From JAADHY01 sp964428935 (GTDB taxonomy: Bacteria > Planctomycetota > Planctomycetia > Planctomycetales > Planctomycetaceae): 38,091 nucleotides of DNA. Position 1 is the stretch's first letter. The number at the start of each line of letters is the position of its first letter. Below the pieces are notes generated by a model. It was given only the letters and a program-made list of their open reading frames with translations. It ran no database searches and had not been told where the DNA came from. The stretch covers positions 1-38,091 of the forward strand of contig CAYSAG010000013.1 in the NCBI GenBank assembly GCA_964428935.1, read 5' to 3'. Below are positions 31,710 to 38,091 of the stretch, piece after piece. The position numbers were made by a program, and so were the translations under genes.

Positions 31710-33749
31710 CTACTTGCTGGCCGCCAGCCTTCCGTTCTTGAGCAGCGAGACGTAGTCGAGCGTAATTCGGAGCACTTCGTTGTTGTAGTAGTCGTCGGGG
31801 AAAATCGGCTCGTGCTTGTCCGGCGGTGGAGGCTGCTCCTCTTCCTGTTCCTTTTCTTCCTCGAGCAACTCCTCGTGTTCCTTCTTCAGCACGTCTTCGC
31901 GGAGCGAAACCGTCTTCCGGTTCTTCCGCTCCAGGTACTTGGCAATTTTCTCTTCCAGCTCGCGGAACTCCGGGTCGGCCTTCACCCGTGCCTGGCTGGC
32001 CGCGCGGAGCCCATTGATCATTTCGTCGTTCACGAGTCCGGCCGAGTAGTGAGCAATGGGCTCGATTTGGTCGAAAGCCAAGGCGTTGTCCAGGAAGGCC
32101 TCACCCACGTCGCTGTGGTCCAGTCGCGACGGCAGGACAATGTCCGAGTGGACGCCGCGGTTCTGCGTGCTGTCGCCATTGACCCGGTAGAACTGTTGAA
32201 TGGTCAACTTCAGCGCCCCGCGGTCCTGTCGGTCGAAGAAGCGAAAGATTTGGTGCGTAACCGGCATGACGTTCTGCACGGTCCCTTTTCCGTGCGTGGT
32301 CGTGTCGCCGACAATGATGGCCCGGTGGTAGTCCTTCATTGCCCCGGCGAAAATTTCGGAAGCCGACGCTGAAAGCCGGTTCGTAATGAGAACCATGGGT
32401 CCGTCGTAAGCCACGCCTGGCAGCGGGTCGTAATGGGCCTTCACGCGTCCTCGCTCGTCCTTCACTTGCACCACCGGGCCTTCGTCGATGAACAAGCCTG
32501 AAATCTCAATGGCTTCGCTCAACGCTCCGCCACCGTTGTAACGCAGGTCGACAATCAGGCCGTCCAGCGGCTCGTCTTTCTGCAGTTCTTCCAAGACGCG
32601 ACGCAAGTCGCGAGCGGCGCTCTTGTAGTTCTCGTCGCCGCTCTGTTCGCCTCGAAAGTCGTGGTAAAAGGACGGAATGTTCACGACACCGATTCGCAGT
32701 CCGCCGGTCCGTTTCTTCGGAAGGATTTCGCCTTTCACTTCCTGCTCGTGCAGTTCAATCTTTTGCCGCGTCAGGGCGTACTCTTCAATCTTGCCCGTCT
32801 CACCCTTCTGGACGCGCAACCGCACCACCGTGCCTCGCGGCCCGCGAATCAGCCGAACGACCTTGGTCAGCTTCATGCCGACCACGTCCACGAAGTCTTC
32901 GTCTCCTTGAGCCACGGCAATGATTTTGTCGCCGACTTTCAGCCGACCGTCCGCGTCCGCCGCCCCGCCCGGAATGATTTCAGCCACCACCGTGTAACCG
33001 TCTTTCCACCGCAGAGCCGCTCCAATGCCCTCCAGACTCAGCTCCATGGCAATGCGGAACTCCTCGACCGACTGCGGCGACATGTAGCTGCTGTGAGGGT
33101 CGAAGCAGTGAGTGAGCGCGGTGAGGTACATTTCGAGCACCTCGAAGCTTTCGGTCTGATTCATCATTGACCGAATGTTGTCGTACCGCTTGTGGAGTTC
33201 CTTGCGTGCTTCGTCCAAGGAGGACCCGTCCAGTTTGCGCAGCAGCAATTCGTACTTGATTCGCTTGCGCCACCGTTCGGCCAGTTCGTCCCGGTCGGCC
33301 GCCCACGAAAGCTGGTCCGGATCGGTGACCATGGTCTCGTCGACTGTGAAGTCGTAGTCGCGGTCGATCAATCGGTGAGCCAGGTCGGTCATTTCGTTCA
33401 GACGCTTCAGGTAGAGGTTGAACGTGTCGAAGCCGAAGCGGACGTCGCCGGCTTTCAACAGGTCGTCCAGCTCGGTCCGGTACCGCTCCATGGCCTGCAC
33501 GTCCGACCGCAAGAAGTACAGCTTTTGGGGGTCGAGGTCTTTCAAGTAGCGGTCGAGCAACTTGCGGGAAATCTCGTCGTCGATCGGGTGTTGACTGATG
33601 TGGTACTTCGAAATCATTTGGCAGACCAGCTTCGTGGTGATCTGGTCTTCGGGCGTCGGTCCGGTCAGCCGTTCGGCAAAAATCGACGACGCGACCCAGA
33701 AAACCACGGCCGCGGTGACGAGGACGGCAAATCGAAGCGGTCTGGTCAT
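31710..33749 (-). CDS. prc: C-terminal processing protease Prc/Tsp (peptidase S41)
   Basis: A 679-residue periplasmic Ser/Lys protease. An N-terminal signal-anchor (about 5-27) is followed by the Tsp N-terminal helical domain, with RYLKDLDPQKLYFLRSDV and LTHCFDPHSSYMSP. The PDZ domain comes next (LEGIGAALRWKDGYTVVAEI and GRLKVGDKIIAV). The catalytic domain contains GLIVDLRYNGGG, the Ser in NRLSASASEIFAGA (about 460) and Lys in THGKGTVQ (about 485). The C-terminal DUF3340 region ends in an acidic coil and DDYYNNEVLRITLDYVSLL. By family knowledge it trims or degrades periplasmic proteins and affects cell-wall enzymes. ATG 33749 has GGGGGA about 10 nt before it; the GTG at 33755 is too close to that site. 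A promoter lies at 34046-34074. Confidence 0.95.
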   Translation of the reverse strand: MTRPLRFAVLVTAAVVFWVASSIFAERLTGPTPEDQITTKLVCQMISKYHISQHPIDDEISRKLLDRYLKDLDPQKLYFLRSDVQAMERYRTELDDLLKAGDVRFGFDTFNLYLKRLNEMTDLAHRLIDRDYDFTVDETMVTDPDQLSWAADRDELAERWRKRIKYELLLRKLDGSSLDEARKELHKRYDNIRSMMNQTESFEVLEMYLTALTHCFDPHSSYMSPQSVEEFRIAMELSLEGIGAALRWKDGYTVVAEIIPGGAADADGRLKVGDKIIAVAQGDEDFVDVVGMKLTKVVRLIRGPRGTVVRLRVQKGETGKIEEYALTRQKIELHEQEVKGEILPKKRTGGLRIGVVNIPSFYHDFRGEQSGDENYKSAARDLRRVLEELQKDEPLDGLIVDLRYNGGGALSEAIEISGLFIDEGPVVQVKDERGRVKAHYDPLPGVAYDGPMVLITNRLSASASEIFAGAMKDYHRAIIVGDTTTHGKGTVQNVMPVTHQIFRFFDRQDRGALKLTIQQFYRVNGDSTQNRGVHSDIVLPSRLDHSDVGEAFLDNALAFDQIEPIAHYSAGLVNDEMINGLRAASQARVKADPEFRELEEKIAKYLERKNRKTVSLREDVLKKEHEELLEEEKEQEEEQPPPPDKHEPIFPDDYYNNEVLRITLDYVSLLKNGRLAASK

Positions 33750-34039
33750 GCTCACTGGTCCCCCAAGTGCACGTCAAGAAGAGAGGATTGTGGTGCGGTC
33801 CAGGACCCGCCGCAGCTCACCGAAAACCAGTCCGAGGGCCTGGTCGCGCGAGCCGCTCCTTGCTCTGGCCGGTCGTGGAAAGGGCAGTCGAACGACGTCT
33901 CCGTGCCGACACCAGAAACCGGCACACATTGCTGTGTCCGGGTGGCGAGCAAGGTCCTTTTCCGAAACGGTCTTGTTCCGCCGCACGCCTTCTGTCCGCA
34001 GCCCAGCACTTCAGGTGCAGCCGCGGAGCATTGAATGCC
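33750..34039 (-). other. Long prc leader with nested inverted repeats
   Basis: About 290 nt between the predicted start of transcription and the prc ATG, without a credible gene. CCTTGCTC (33858-33865) and GAGCAAGG (33947-33954) can close an 81-nt domain. That domain contains GTGCCG/CGGCAC (33903-33908, 33920-33925) and ACACA-TTGC-TGTGT (33924-33937). The last two overlap slightly and may be alternatives. No known regulatory RNA class was recognised. Confidence 0.35.
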
Positions 34040-34045
34040 TTGTGG

Positions 34046-34074
34046 ATGTTACCGGATGCTCGGAACACTGACAA
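34046..34074 (-). promoter_or_regulatory. prc promoter
   Basis: On the minus strand: TTGTCA (5 of 6), 17-bp spacer, TAACAT (4 of 6). The predicted start is near 34039. It lies between the end of the ceramidase-like gene (34144) and prc, so prc is transcribed independently. Confidence 0.6.
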
Positions 34075-34143
34075 GACCCGCCCATGCGGCGCGCGACGTC
34101 CCGCCGGTCCGGACGGCGAAGGGCTGCGCAGCCGACCGCGCTG

Positions 34144-35655
34144 CTAGCGACTCCCCGCCTTTCCGACCTGCCCGTCCGCACCGGTAGTCGAGACGGTCTC
34201 CAACAGCTGCAGCAGCGCGTCGACGATTTTCACAGACGCCTGCTCTTCCAAAATGCACGAGCCCAGCCAAGTCTCGTAGCCGCCCAGCTTGTGCTGACGC
34301 GGCGTCGGCAAGTAGCCGTAGTGCCCGTTGGCCAGCTCAATTGTGAAGGTCGGCTTCAGCGGGCTCCGGCGTTTCAGCTCCAGTCCAATCTCCGCGAACA
34401 CCTCACACGGAATCGCCGCCACGCCCACCTGGCCAACTCGGTACGCTTGCAGCACCAGTTCCTCCGTTTCCGGCTCCTCTGCCAACTGCAGGGTCCATTT
34501 GGCGTATTGGAGCGTCCAACGGTGAGGCAGCCGCCGCGGTGGTGTGTCCAGCGTCTCCTTGGCCCAACGCACCAGCTCCGGCGAAGGGCCTCGACGCCGC
34601 AGTGTCAGCAGCGTTTGCGCTGCCGCCAGAGTAACGTCTCGACAGAAAGTCGACGACTCGTGGCTCTGCAGGACTGCGTCGGCGACCCGTCGAGCCACCG
34701 CTCGCATTCGCTCGAACGGTTTGGCTCGCGGCCGGGGGTGTCGGAAGTCGATGTTGTTGACGTCGCCGCTGGTGCCGTTGGTCATGACGGCCACCATTGG
34801 TGGAGCCTCGGCCGGCCGGGACTTTCCGAGCCGCTGCTCGACCAGCCGAGCGAACTGGCCGAAGTAGTCGGCGGAAACGCCGCCCGGAGGAATGCCGCCG
34901 ACGTAGTGCAGCGAGTAGTTCGCCAGCAGGGCAATTGGCCAGCCCTCTTGCGAACGAACGGACAAGAACGTCACGTCGGGGTCGACCGGACCGGCCGGTC
35001 GGTCCAGCAGCGGACTGCCTCGCGGCGGGTTCATGCGGACCCGATCTGTCGTTTGTCCGAACGGGTTCGGTGGGATTCCGCCCGGCTTCATGAACCAACG
35101 CCGGTTGTGGACCTCCTCTGGAACCGCCACGACACCCCAGGCCAGTTCGGCCGGTACAAGCTGTCGGTGAGCCCGGGCCACAGCCTCGACCACGCCGTCA
35201 ATGATTTGAGCCACGTACTCCGGATCGGCCCGAATCTCACGGCGGTCTCGGGCGGCAGGAGCTGTGTGCGTGTGCGTCGCCGACACCAAGACCCGCTCGG
35301 CAGCAATGCCGACGCGGTCCGCAATGCGTCGTTTGGCTTCGTCGCAAAGCGAACGCGGCAAGTAGCAACTGTCGACCACGGCGAAGGCAATTTCCGTCTG
35401 CCCGTCGTCCAGCACGAGGGCTCGAACGTAAAGCGGGTCCCACGCCTTCTCGGCCAGGCGAAGGGAAAACGTGCCGACCATGGGCAGGGGCCACTTGCGA
35501 GGCGTAATGTCCACCTTCGCGGCGCCGGCGCGAAAGACACCGCTCTGGCTCTGCGTGGACGGTTCGCCCGCCGCGGCCGACAAGACGCTCGACGCCCACG
35601 CAAGGGCTCCCAAGACGAACCACAACACCAACCGACCAGACCGTCCGCCACCCAT
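34144..35655 (-). CDS. Secreted neutral/alkaline ceramidase-like protein
   Basis: A 503-residue exported protein with the neutral/alkaline non-lysosomal ceramidase N-terminal fold. Signal peptide about 1-30, ending in VLSAAAGEP. Family features: GAAKVDITPRKWPLPMVG at the start of the mature protein, the region RALVLDDGQTEIAFAVVDSC, the zinc-type motif SATHTHTAPA (about 128-137), NYSLHYVGG (a further His) and MTNGTSGDVNN, which corresponds to the NGDVSPN-like loop. It is shorter than true ceramidases (about 650-750 residues) and lacks their C-terminal beta domain. Many planctomycete relatives exist whose substrate is unknown, so ceramide is not implied. ATG 35655 follows GGAGG at 7 nt; the promoter is at 35791. 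Confidence 0.88.
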   Translation of the reverse strand: MGGGRSGRLVLWFVLGALAWASSVLSAAAGEPSTQSQSGVFRAGAAKVDITPRKWPLPMVGTFSLRLAEKAWDPLYVRALVLDDGQTEIAFAVVDSCYLPRSLCDEAKRRIADRVGIAAERVLVSATHTHTAPAARDRREIRADPEYVAQIIDGVVEAVARAHRQLVPAELAWGVVAVPEEVHNRRWFMKPGGIPPNPFGQTTDRVRMNPPRGSPLLDRPAGPVDPDVTFLSVRSQEGWPIALLANYSLHYVGGIPPGGVSADYFGQFARLVEQRLGKSRPAEAPPMVAVMTNGTSGDVNNIDFRHPRPRAKPFERMRAVARRVADAVLQSHESSTFCRDVTLAAAQTLLTLRRRGPSPELVRWAKETLDTPPRRLPHRWTLQYAKWTLQLAEEPETEELVLQAYRVGQVGVAAIPCEVFAEIGLELKRRSPLKPTFTIELANGHYGYLPTPRQHKLGGYETWLGSCILEEQASVKIVDALLQLLETVSTTGADGQVGKAGSR

Positions 35656-35790
35656 TGACCGTCCTCCAACCAGCTCCAGTGCTTCGCGGGAAGCCTCACA
35701 GAAACCAGCGACACTCTACCGGCAAGACGAGCGACCTGACTTCGCCGAGCCGTCTCGGCGTCCCCCTTGGCCCGACACGAGCCGACGGCC

Positions 35791-35820
35791 AGTATGCCAA
35801 CGCTCGTCTCACGCTGTCAA
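35791..35820 (-). promoter_or_regulatory. Promoter of the ceramidase-like gene
   Basis: On the minus strand: TTGACA (perfect), 18-bp spacer, CATACT with an upstream TG (extended -10, TGGCATACT). The predicted start near 35784 gives a leader of about 130 nt. Confidence 0.6.
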
Positions 35821-36317
35821 ACCGTGAGCGGTGGAGCAAGGGAGGAGCAGGGCAGGACAGAAGCGTGTTGCAGCACTGACGTACAGGACTCCCAGCGCGC
35901 GACGGCGGTCCGGCTGGCAGCGCGCGACGAGCCGGCCGGCGTCCAGACGTCGGTCGCTGGCAAGGCTCGGGGCTTTTTGCTAAGAACGTGTCTCAGCTTC
36001 GGCCGCGCGCGGCGGAACGGACGGAGCGGGGCTTGCGGCCTTTGAGGGCGCCGAGCAAGCGACGAGCAGCAGGCCGGCGCGTGCGGGCTTCAACGTGCCG
36101 CGCTCGGCTCACACGCCCATTGGTTCCGGCCGGACGCGGACGCTCGGACCCGCGGCTCGCCAGGACTGGTCGAGCCGGGGTTGACTGGACGTCCGGCCGA
36201 AGAGCCGGGCATTCGGAGTGAAGGAGTGAACGTTCCAAGCAAAGGACCAATCTCGACTGCTCGGCGCTGGGCACCGACGACAGACGGGCTTTCGGCTTCG
36301 AGGAGGACCTCTCGGAA
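35821..36317. other. Intergenic region, no gene seen
   Basis: About 500 bp upstream of the small membrane protein gene. Open frames are short and arginine-rich. The frame of the next gene is open from 36222 but contains no usual start codon before ATG 36318. No clear plus-strand promoter was found. Confidence 0.45.
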
Positions 36318-36752
36318 ATGGTGGACGCACTTGCGAACCTGGTGGCGGCGCTGCTTCATTTGCTGGCGGCCCTGTGGTTTTTCGTCGTCAGTGTGTTGGC
36401 CGTCGTGGCCACTTCGCCGGTGTTGCCGCTGGCCCTGTGGGTGGCCTTCTGGCTGTTTGCCGTCGATTGGACCCGGGTCCGCGAGCTGCTTCTGCGGGGA
36501 GCGTGGGTTGCCGTCCTGCTGATTTTGCTCGTGACCATTCTCGTGTGGGGCGTGGTCGCTCCGCCGGCCGCCGGCTACCACTCGGTCCTGGGAGTGCACG
36601 TGAGCAACTTCGTCGGAAAGACGGTGTTCGTTACTTGCCTGGTTTGCATTGCAGCGTTGTGCGGGTTCCTTCAGTTGACTGGTTGGTGTGAGCCGCCGTC
36701 GCAGCGACGGACGGACGCCTCCACCGCCAACGACCGAGCCGGTGCTCATTGA
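36318..36752 (+). CDS. Small polytopic membrane protein (144 aa)
   Basis: Four hydrophobic segments: about 8-30 (LLHLLAALWFFVVSVLAVVA), 33-48 (LPLALWVAFWLFAVDW), 57-80 (WVAVLLILLVTILVWGVV) and 98-122 (VFVTCLVCIAALCGFLQL). A polar tail (about 123-144) follows. The family is not recognised; it resembles short conserved planctomycete membrane proteins. ATG 36318 is preceded by GGAGGACC at about 11 nt. A strong hairpin begins 25 nt after its stop. Confidence 0.75.
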   Translation: MVDALANLVAALLHLLAALWFFVVSVLAVVATSPVLPLALWVAFWLFAVDWTRVRELLLRGAWVAVLLILLVTILVWGVVAPPAAGYHSVLGVHVSNFVGKTVFVTCLVCIAALCGFLQLTGWCEPPSQRRTDASTANDRAGAH

Positions 36753-36776
36753 CGGACAACACCAACGCCGGAACGA

Positions 36777-36823
36777 CGGGCACTCCAGCCGACACTCGCG
36801 GCGCCGGCTTGTCGGAGTGCCCG
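36777..36823 (+). terminator. Strong stem-loop between the membrane protein and selenoprotein genes
   Basis: CGGGCACTCC (36777-36786) and GGAGTGCCCG (36814-36823) form a perfect 10-bp stem. GACA/TGTC (36791-36794, 36810-36813) or AGCCG/CGGCT can pair inside. There is no T run, so it may terminate transcription of the upstream gene or act in the leader of the next one. Confidence 0.5.
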
Positions 36824-36898
36824 GCTTGCCGGAGCGTGGACCAAAGCGTGGAACGAGCAAACAACGGCCGTGCGGCGTGAAGAACCGAGGAACGTGCG

Positions 36899-37450
36899 GT
36901 GTCGAGTCTTGTAGGCCAACCGGCTCCAGAAATCGATTTGCCGGACCTGACCGGCAAGGTTCACCGCTTGAGCGACTACGCGGGACGGTGGCTGCTACTG
37001 GTGTTTCACCGGCACCTGGGGTGACTGCCGTGCCGTGAGCACGTGTCGCAGTTGCGGCAGCGAGAGGCGGAACTGGAGCGGCTGAGGGTTTCTGTCGCGG
37101 TGGTGACCTTCCAGGACGGCGCGGTCGCCCGCAACTACGTCGACCAGACCCAACTGTCGTGGCCGGTGCTCGTCGACGCGTCTCGTCGTCTTTACCACGC
37201 CTACGGCATGTACCACGGCCGCTGGTGGGACCTGGTTGGGCCGGCCGCACTGGCCACGTACTTTCGGCTAATGGCCAAAGGCCGAAGGCTTCGCAGCGCC
37301 CGGGGAGCCGACGTCAAGCAGCTGGGCGGCGACGTGGCCATTGACCCGGCTGGCGTGGTCCGCTACCACCGAGTTGCCGCTGGTCCGGCCGACCGACCGC
37401 CGGTGGACGAGCTGTTGGCGGTGGTGCGGTCCGGCTGCGAGACCAGTTGA
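36899..37450 (+). CDS. Peroxiredoxin-like (AhpC/TSA-type) selenoprotein with in-frame TGA
   Basis: A 183-residue thioredoxin-fold protein if TGA at 37022-37024 is read as selenocysteine (residue 42). Start is GTG 36899 with GAGGAA 6 nt upstream; an in-frame stop at 36878 excludes an earlier start. Upstream of the TGA the frame gives GQPAPEIDLPDLTGKVHRLS and WLLLVFHRHLG, a normal redoxin beginning. After the TGA it continues LPCREHVSQLRQ, then VAVVTFQDGAVARNY and WPVLVDASRRLYHAYGMY. This gives a U42-x-x-C45 motif at the redox-active turn, where relatives carry Cys. Downstream coding is intact to 37450. Ordinary annotation would begin at GTG 37043 and lose the active site. The alternative is a pseudogene with one nonsense mutation. 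The role is probably thiol/peroxide redox chemistry. Confidence 0.8.
37025..37060 (+). promoter_or_regulatory. Candidate bacterial SECIS stem-loop
   Basis: Immediately after the TGA, CTGCCG (37025-37030) pairs perfectly with CGGCAG (37055-37060). TGC/GCA can extend the stem, and CGT/ACG inside leaves a GAGC loop (37037-37040) starting with G. Bacterial SECIS elements lie just downstream of the UGA with a G early in the apical loop. The loop here is closer to the UGA (12 nt) than usual, so the assignment is tentative. Confidence 0.4.
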
Positions 37451-37484
37451 GCCGACTCGCTGGCCGACGTGTCGGTCGCTGCAC

Positions 37485-37502
37485 CCGGTCAGCCCTGACC
37501 GG
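37485..37502. terminator. Bidirectional hairpin between convergent genes
   Basis: CCGGTCAG-CC-CTGACCGG is a perfect inverted repeat 34 bp after the selenoprotein stop and before the convergent Nfu gene end. A second hairpin CCGAC-GT-GTCGG lies just before it. No T run follows. Confidence 0.4.
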
Positions 37503-37625
37503 CCTGTTCACGGACGCAAGTGGCCGCACTGTCCGAGCGGCTCCCCAGTTTGCCTGCGCAACCACGCAGGCTGGTCGCTCGAGGACGTCGGCTCGGCGTC
37601 GGCGGGTTCTTCCCGGCGTCGCCGT

Positions 37626-38091
37626 TCACCGCATGTACGGGTTCTGGCCGGCGGCGTGGTCGGTGACGTCCACCACCTCGCCCACTTCGGGCACGTGCTC
37701 GCGAATGACCCGCTCCACGCCCTGTTTCAAGGTCACGTGGGCCATGCCACAGCCTTGGCAGCCGCCGCCCAGCTCGACGAACACGCGGTTTTGTTTGACG
37801 TCCACCAGTCGGACGTAACCGCCGTGAGCGGCGAGGGCCGGGTTGAGCTCGTGGTCAATGACTTGTTGGACCCGCGTCCGAAGTTCGTCCTCCGAAGGAA
37901 GCTCTTCCCACACTTTCTCGTCGACGGCCGGCTCCCCGCTGGCCAAGTGCTCGCGAATGGCTTGACCGATTTGCCGGCCCACGACCGGCCACGGGTCGAA
38001 GCCGTCTTTGGTGACGGTGACGGTGTCGTGGGAAATGAGCACTGAGCGAACGCAGTCGATTTGGAACAGCCGTTTGGCCAACGGCGACCGT
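37626..38091 (-). CDS. NifU/Nfu-type Fe-S scaffold protein (5' end outside the window)
   Basis: The reading frame is open to the right edge of the window. The part seen (about 154 codons) begins inside an Nfu N-terminal domain: SPLAKRLFQID, SVLISHDTVTVTKDG, WPVVGRQIGQAIREHL. It then continues with the NifU C-terminal domain: RVQQVIDHELNPALAAHGGYV and GGGCQGCGMAHVTLKQGVE, with the CxxC that binds a transferable Fe-S cluster. It ends DHAAGQNPYMR. Such proteins carry clusters to apo-targets. A TTG at 38081 could act as a start, but it falls within the domain (family members have about 20 more residues), so the gene is treated as partial. Confidence 0.88.
   Translation of the reverse strand, partial: RSPLAKRLFQIDCVRSVLISHDTVTVTKDGFDPWPVVGRQIGQAIREHLASGEPAVDEKVWEELPSEDELRTRVQQVIDHELNPALAAHGGYVRLVDVKQNRVFVELGGGCQGCGMAHVTLKQGVERVIREHVPEVGEVVDVTDHAAGQNPYMR

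Noticed and set aside
37043..37450. A 135-residue protein starting at GTG 37043
   Set aside because: It begins after the active-site turn, has no ribosome binding site of its own, and the same frame continues upstream as a recognisable redoxin N-terminus through the TGA.
36899..37450. Reading the peroxiredoxin-like gene as a pseudogene with a nonsense mutation
   Set aside because: Possible, but the stop falls precisely on the redox-active residue, is TGA rather than TAG or TAA, and there is no other damage in the gene.
1..38091. tRNA or rRNA genes
   Set aside because: No T-arm-like GGTTCGA-type segments with matching stems, and no conserved rRNA blocks, were found between genes.

Overview
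This 38 kb window is chromosomal DNA of a GC-rich bacterium, most likely a planctomycete (Pirellulales-like). No rRNA or marker gene fixes the taxon. The placement is an inference from the gene content: a secreted DUF6807 (PmoA-type) protein, a secreted neutral-ceramidase-like protein, a long membrane-anchored FHA plus propeller protein, paired ExbD proteins, a short UvrC without its C-terminal helix-hairpin-helix, and several small proteins that resemble planctomycete hypotheticals. No phage, transposon, CRISPR array, tRNA or rRNA was found.

Layout. 1-1170: two small overlapping minus-strand genes flanked by heptanucleotide repeats. 1171-6228: tex, thpR, ilvN and ilvC on the plus strand (RNA/transcription housekeeping, then branched-chain amino acid synthesis without ilvB next to it). 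6229-6786: a repeat-rich non-coding island. 6787-9161: a radical SAM protein and a LarA-like protein whose racemase catalytic residues are replaced. 9287-10615: a short uvrC on the minus strand, with an unusual cluster of GAACCG half-sites upstream. 11015-16726: a 990-residue secreted propeller/PHP-like protein, a MazG-like pyrophosphohydrolase, a CsgG-like lipoprotein and a small conserved protein. 16932-17834: a XerC-type recombinase.

18356-30183 is the largest coherent unit. Seven co-directional genes follow a good sigma70-type promoter and a long leader: a TonB-position single-span protein, ExbB, ExbD, a zinc-ribbon/ExbD fusion, a 1308-residue FHA-transmembrane-repeat-propeller protein, a 1001-residue protein ending in a solute-binding-like domain, and a secreted coiled-coil protein. 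It looks like a proton-motive-force-driven envelope machine with no outer-membrane receptor beside it.

30321-35655: secreted or periplasmic proteins (DUF6807, the Prc/Tsp protease, ceramidase-like), the last two on the minus strand with recognisable promoters. 36318-38091: a small four-span membrane protein, a peroxiredoxin-like gene, and the 5'-truncated end of a NifU/Nfu scaffold gene.

The most notable single find is the peroxiredoxin-like gene at 36899-37450. It is interrupted by one in-frame TGA exactly where a redox-active cysteine is expected (U-x-x-C after FHRHLG). It has a proper ribosome binding site upstream, and family-like sequence continues on both sides of the TGA. It is best read as a selenoprotein that ordinary gene calling would truncate. 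Several non-coding elements also look functional: promoters of the form TTGNCA-N16/18-TANNAT, 7-bp-period repeat arrays, a 20-bp tandem repeat just upstream of a promoter, and inverted repeats that may structure leaders.
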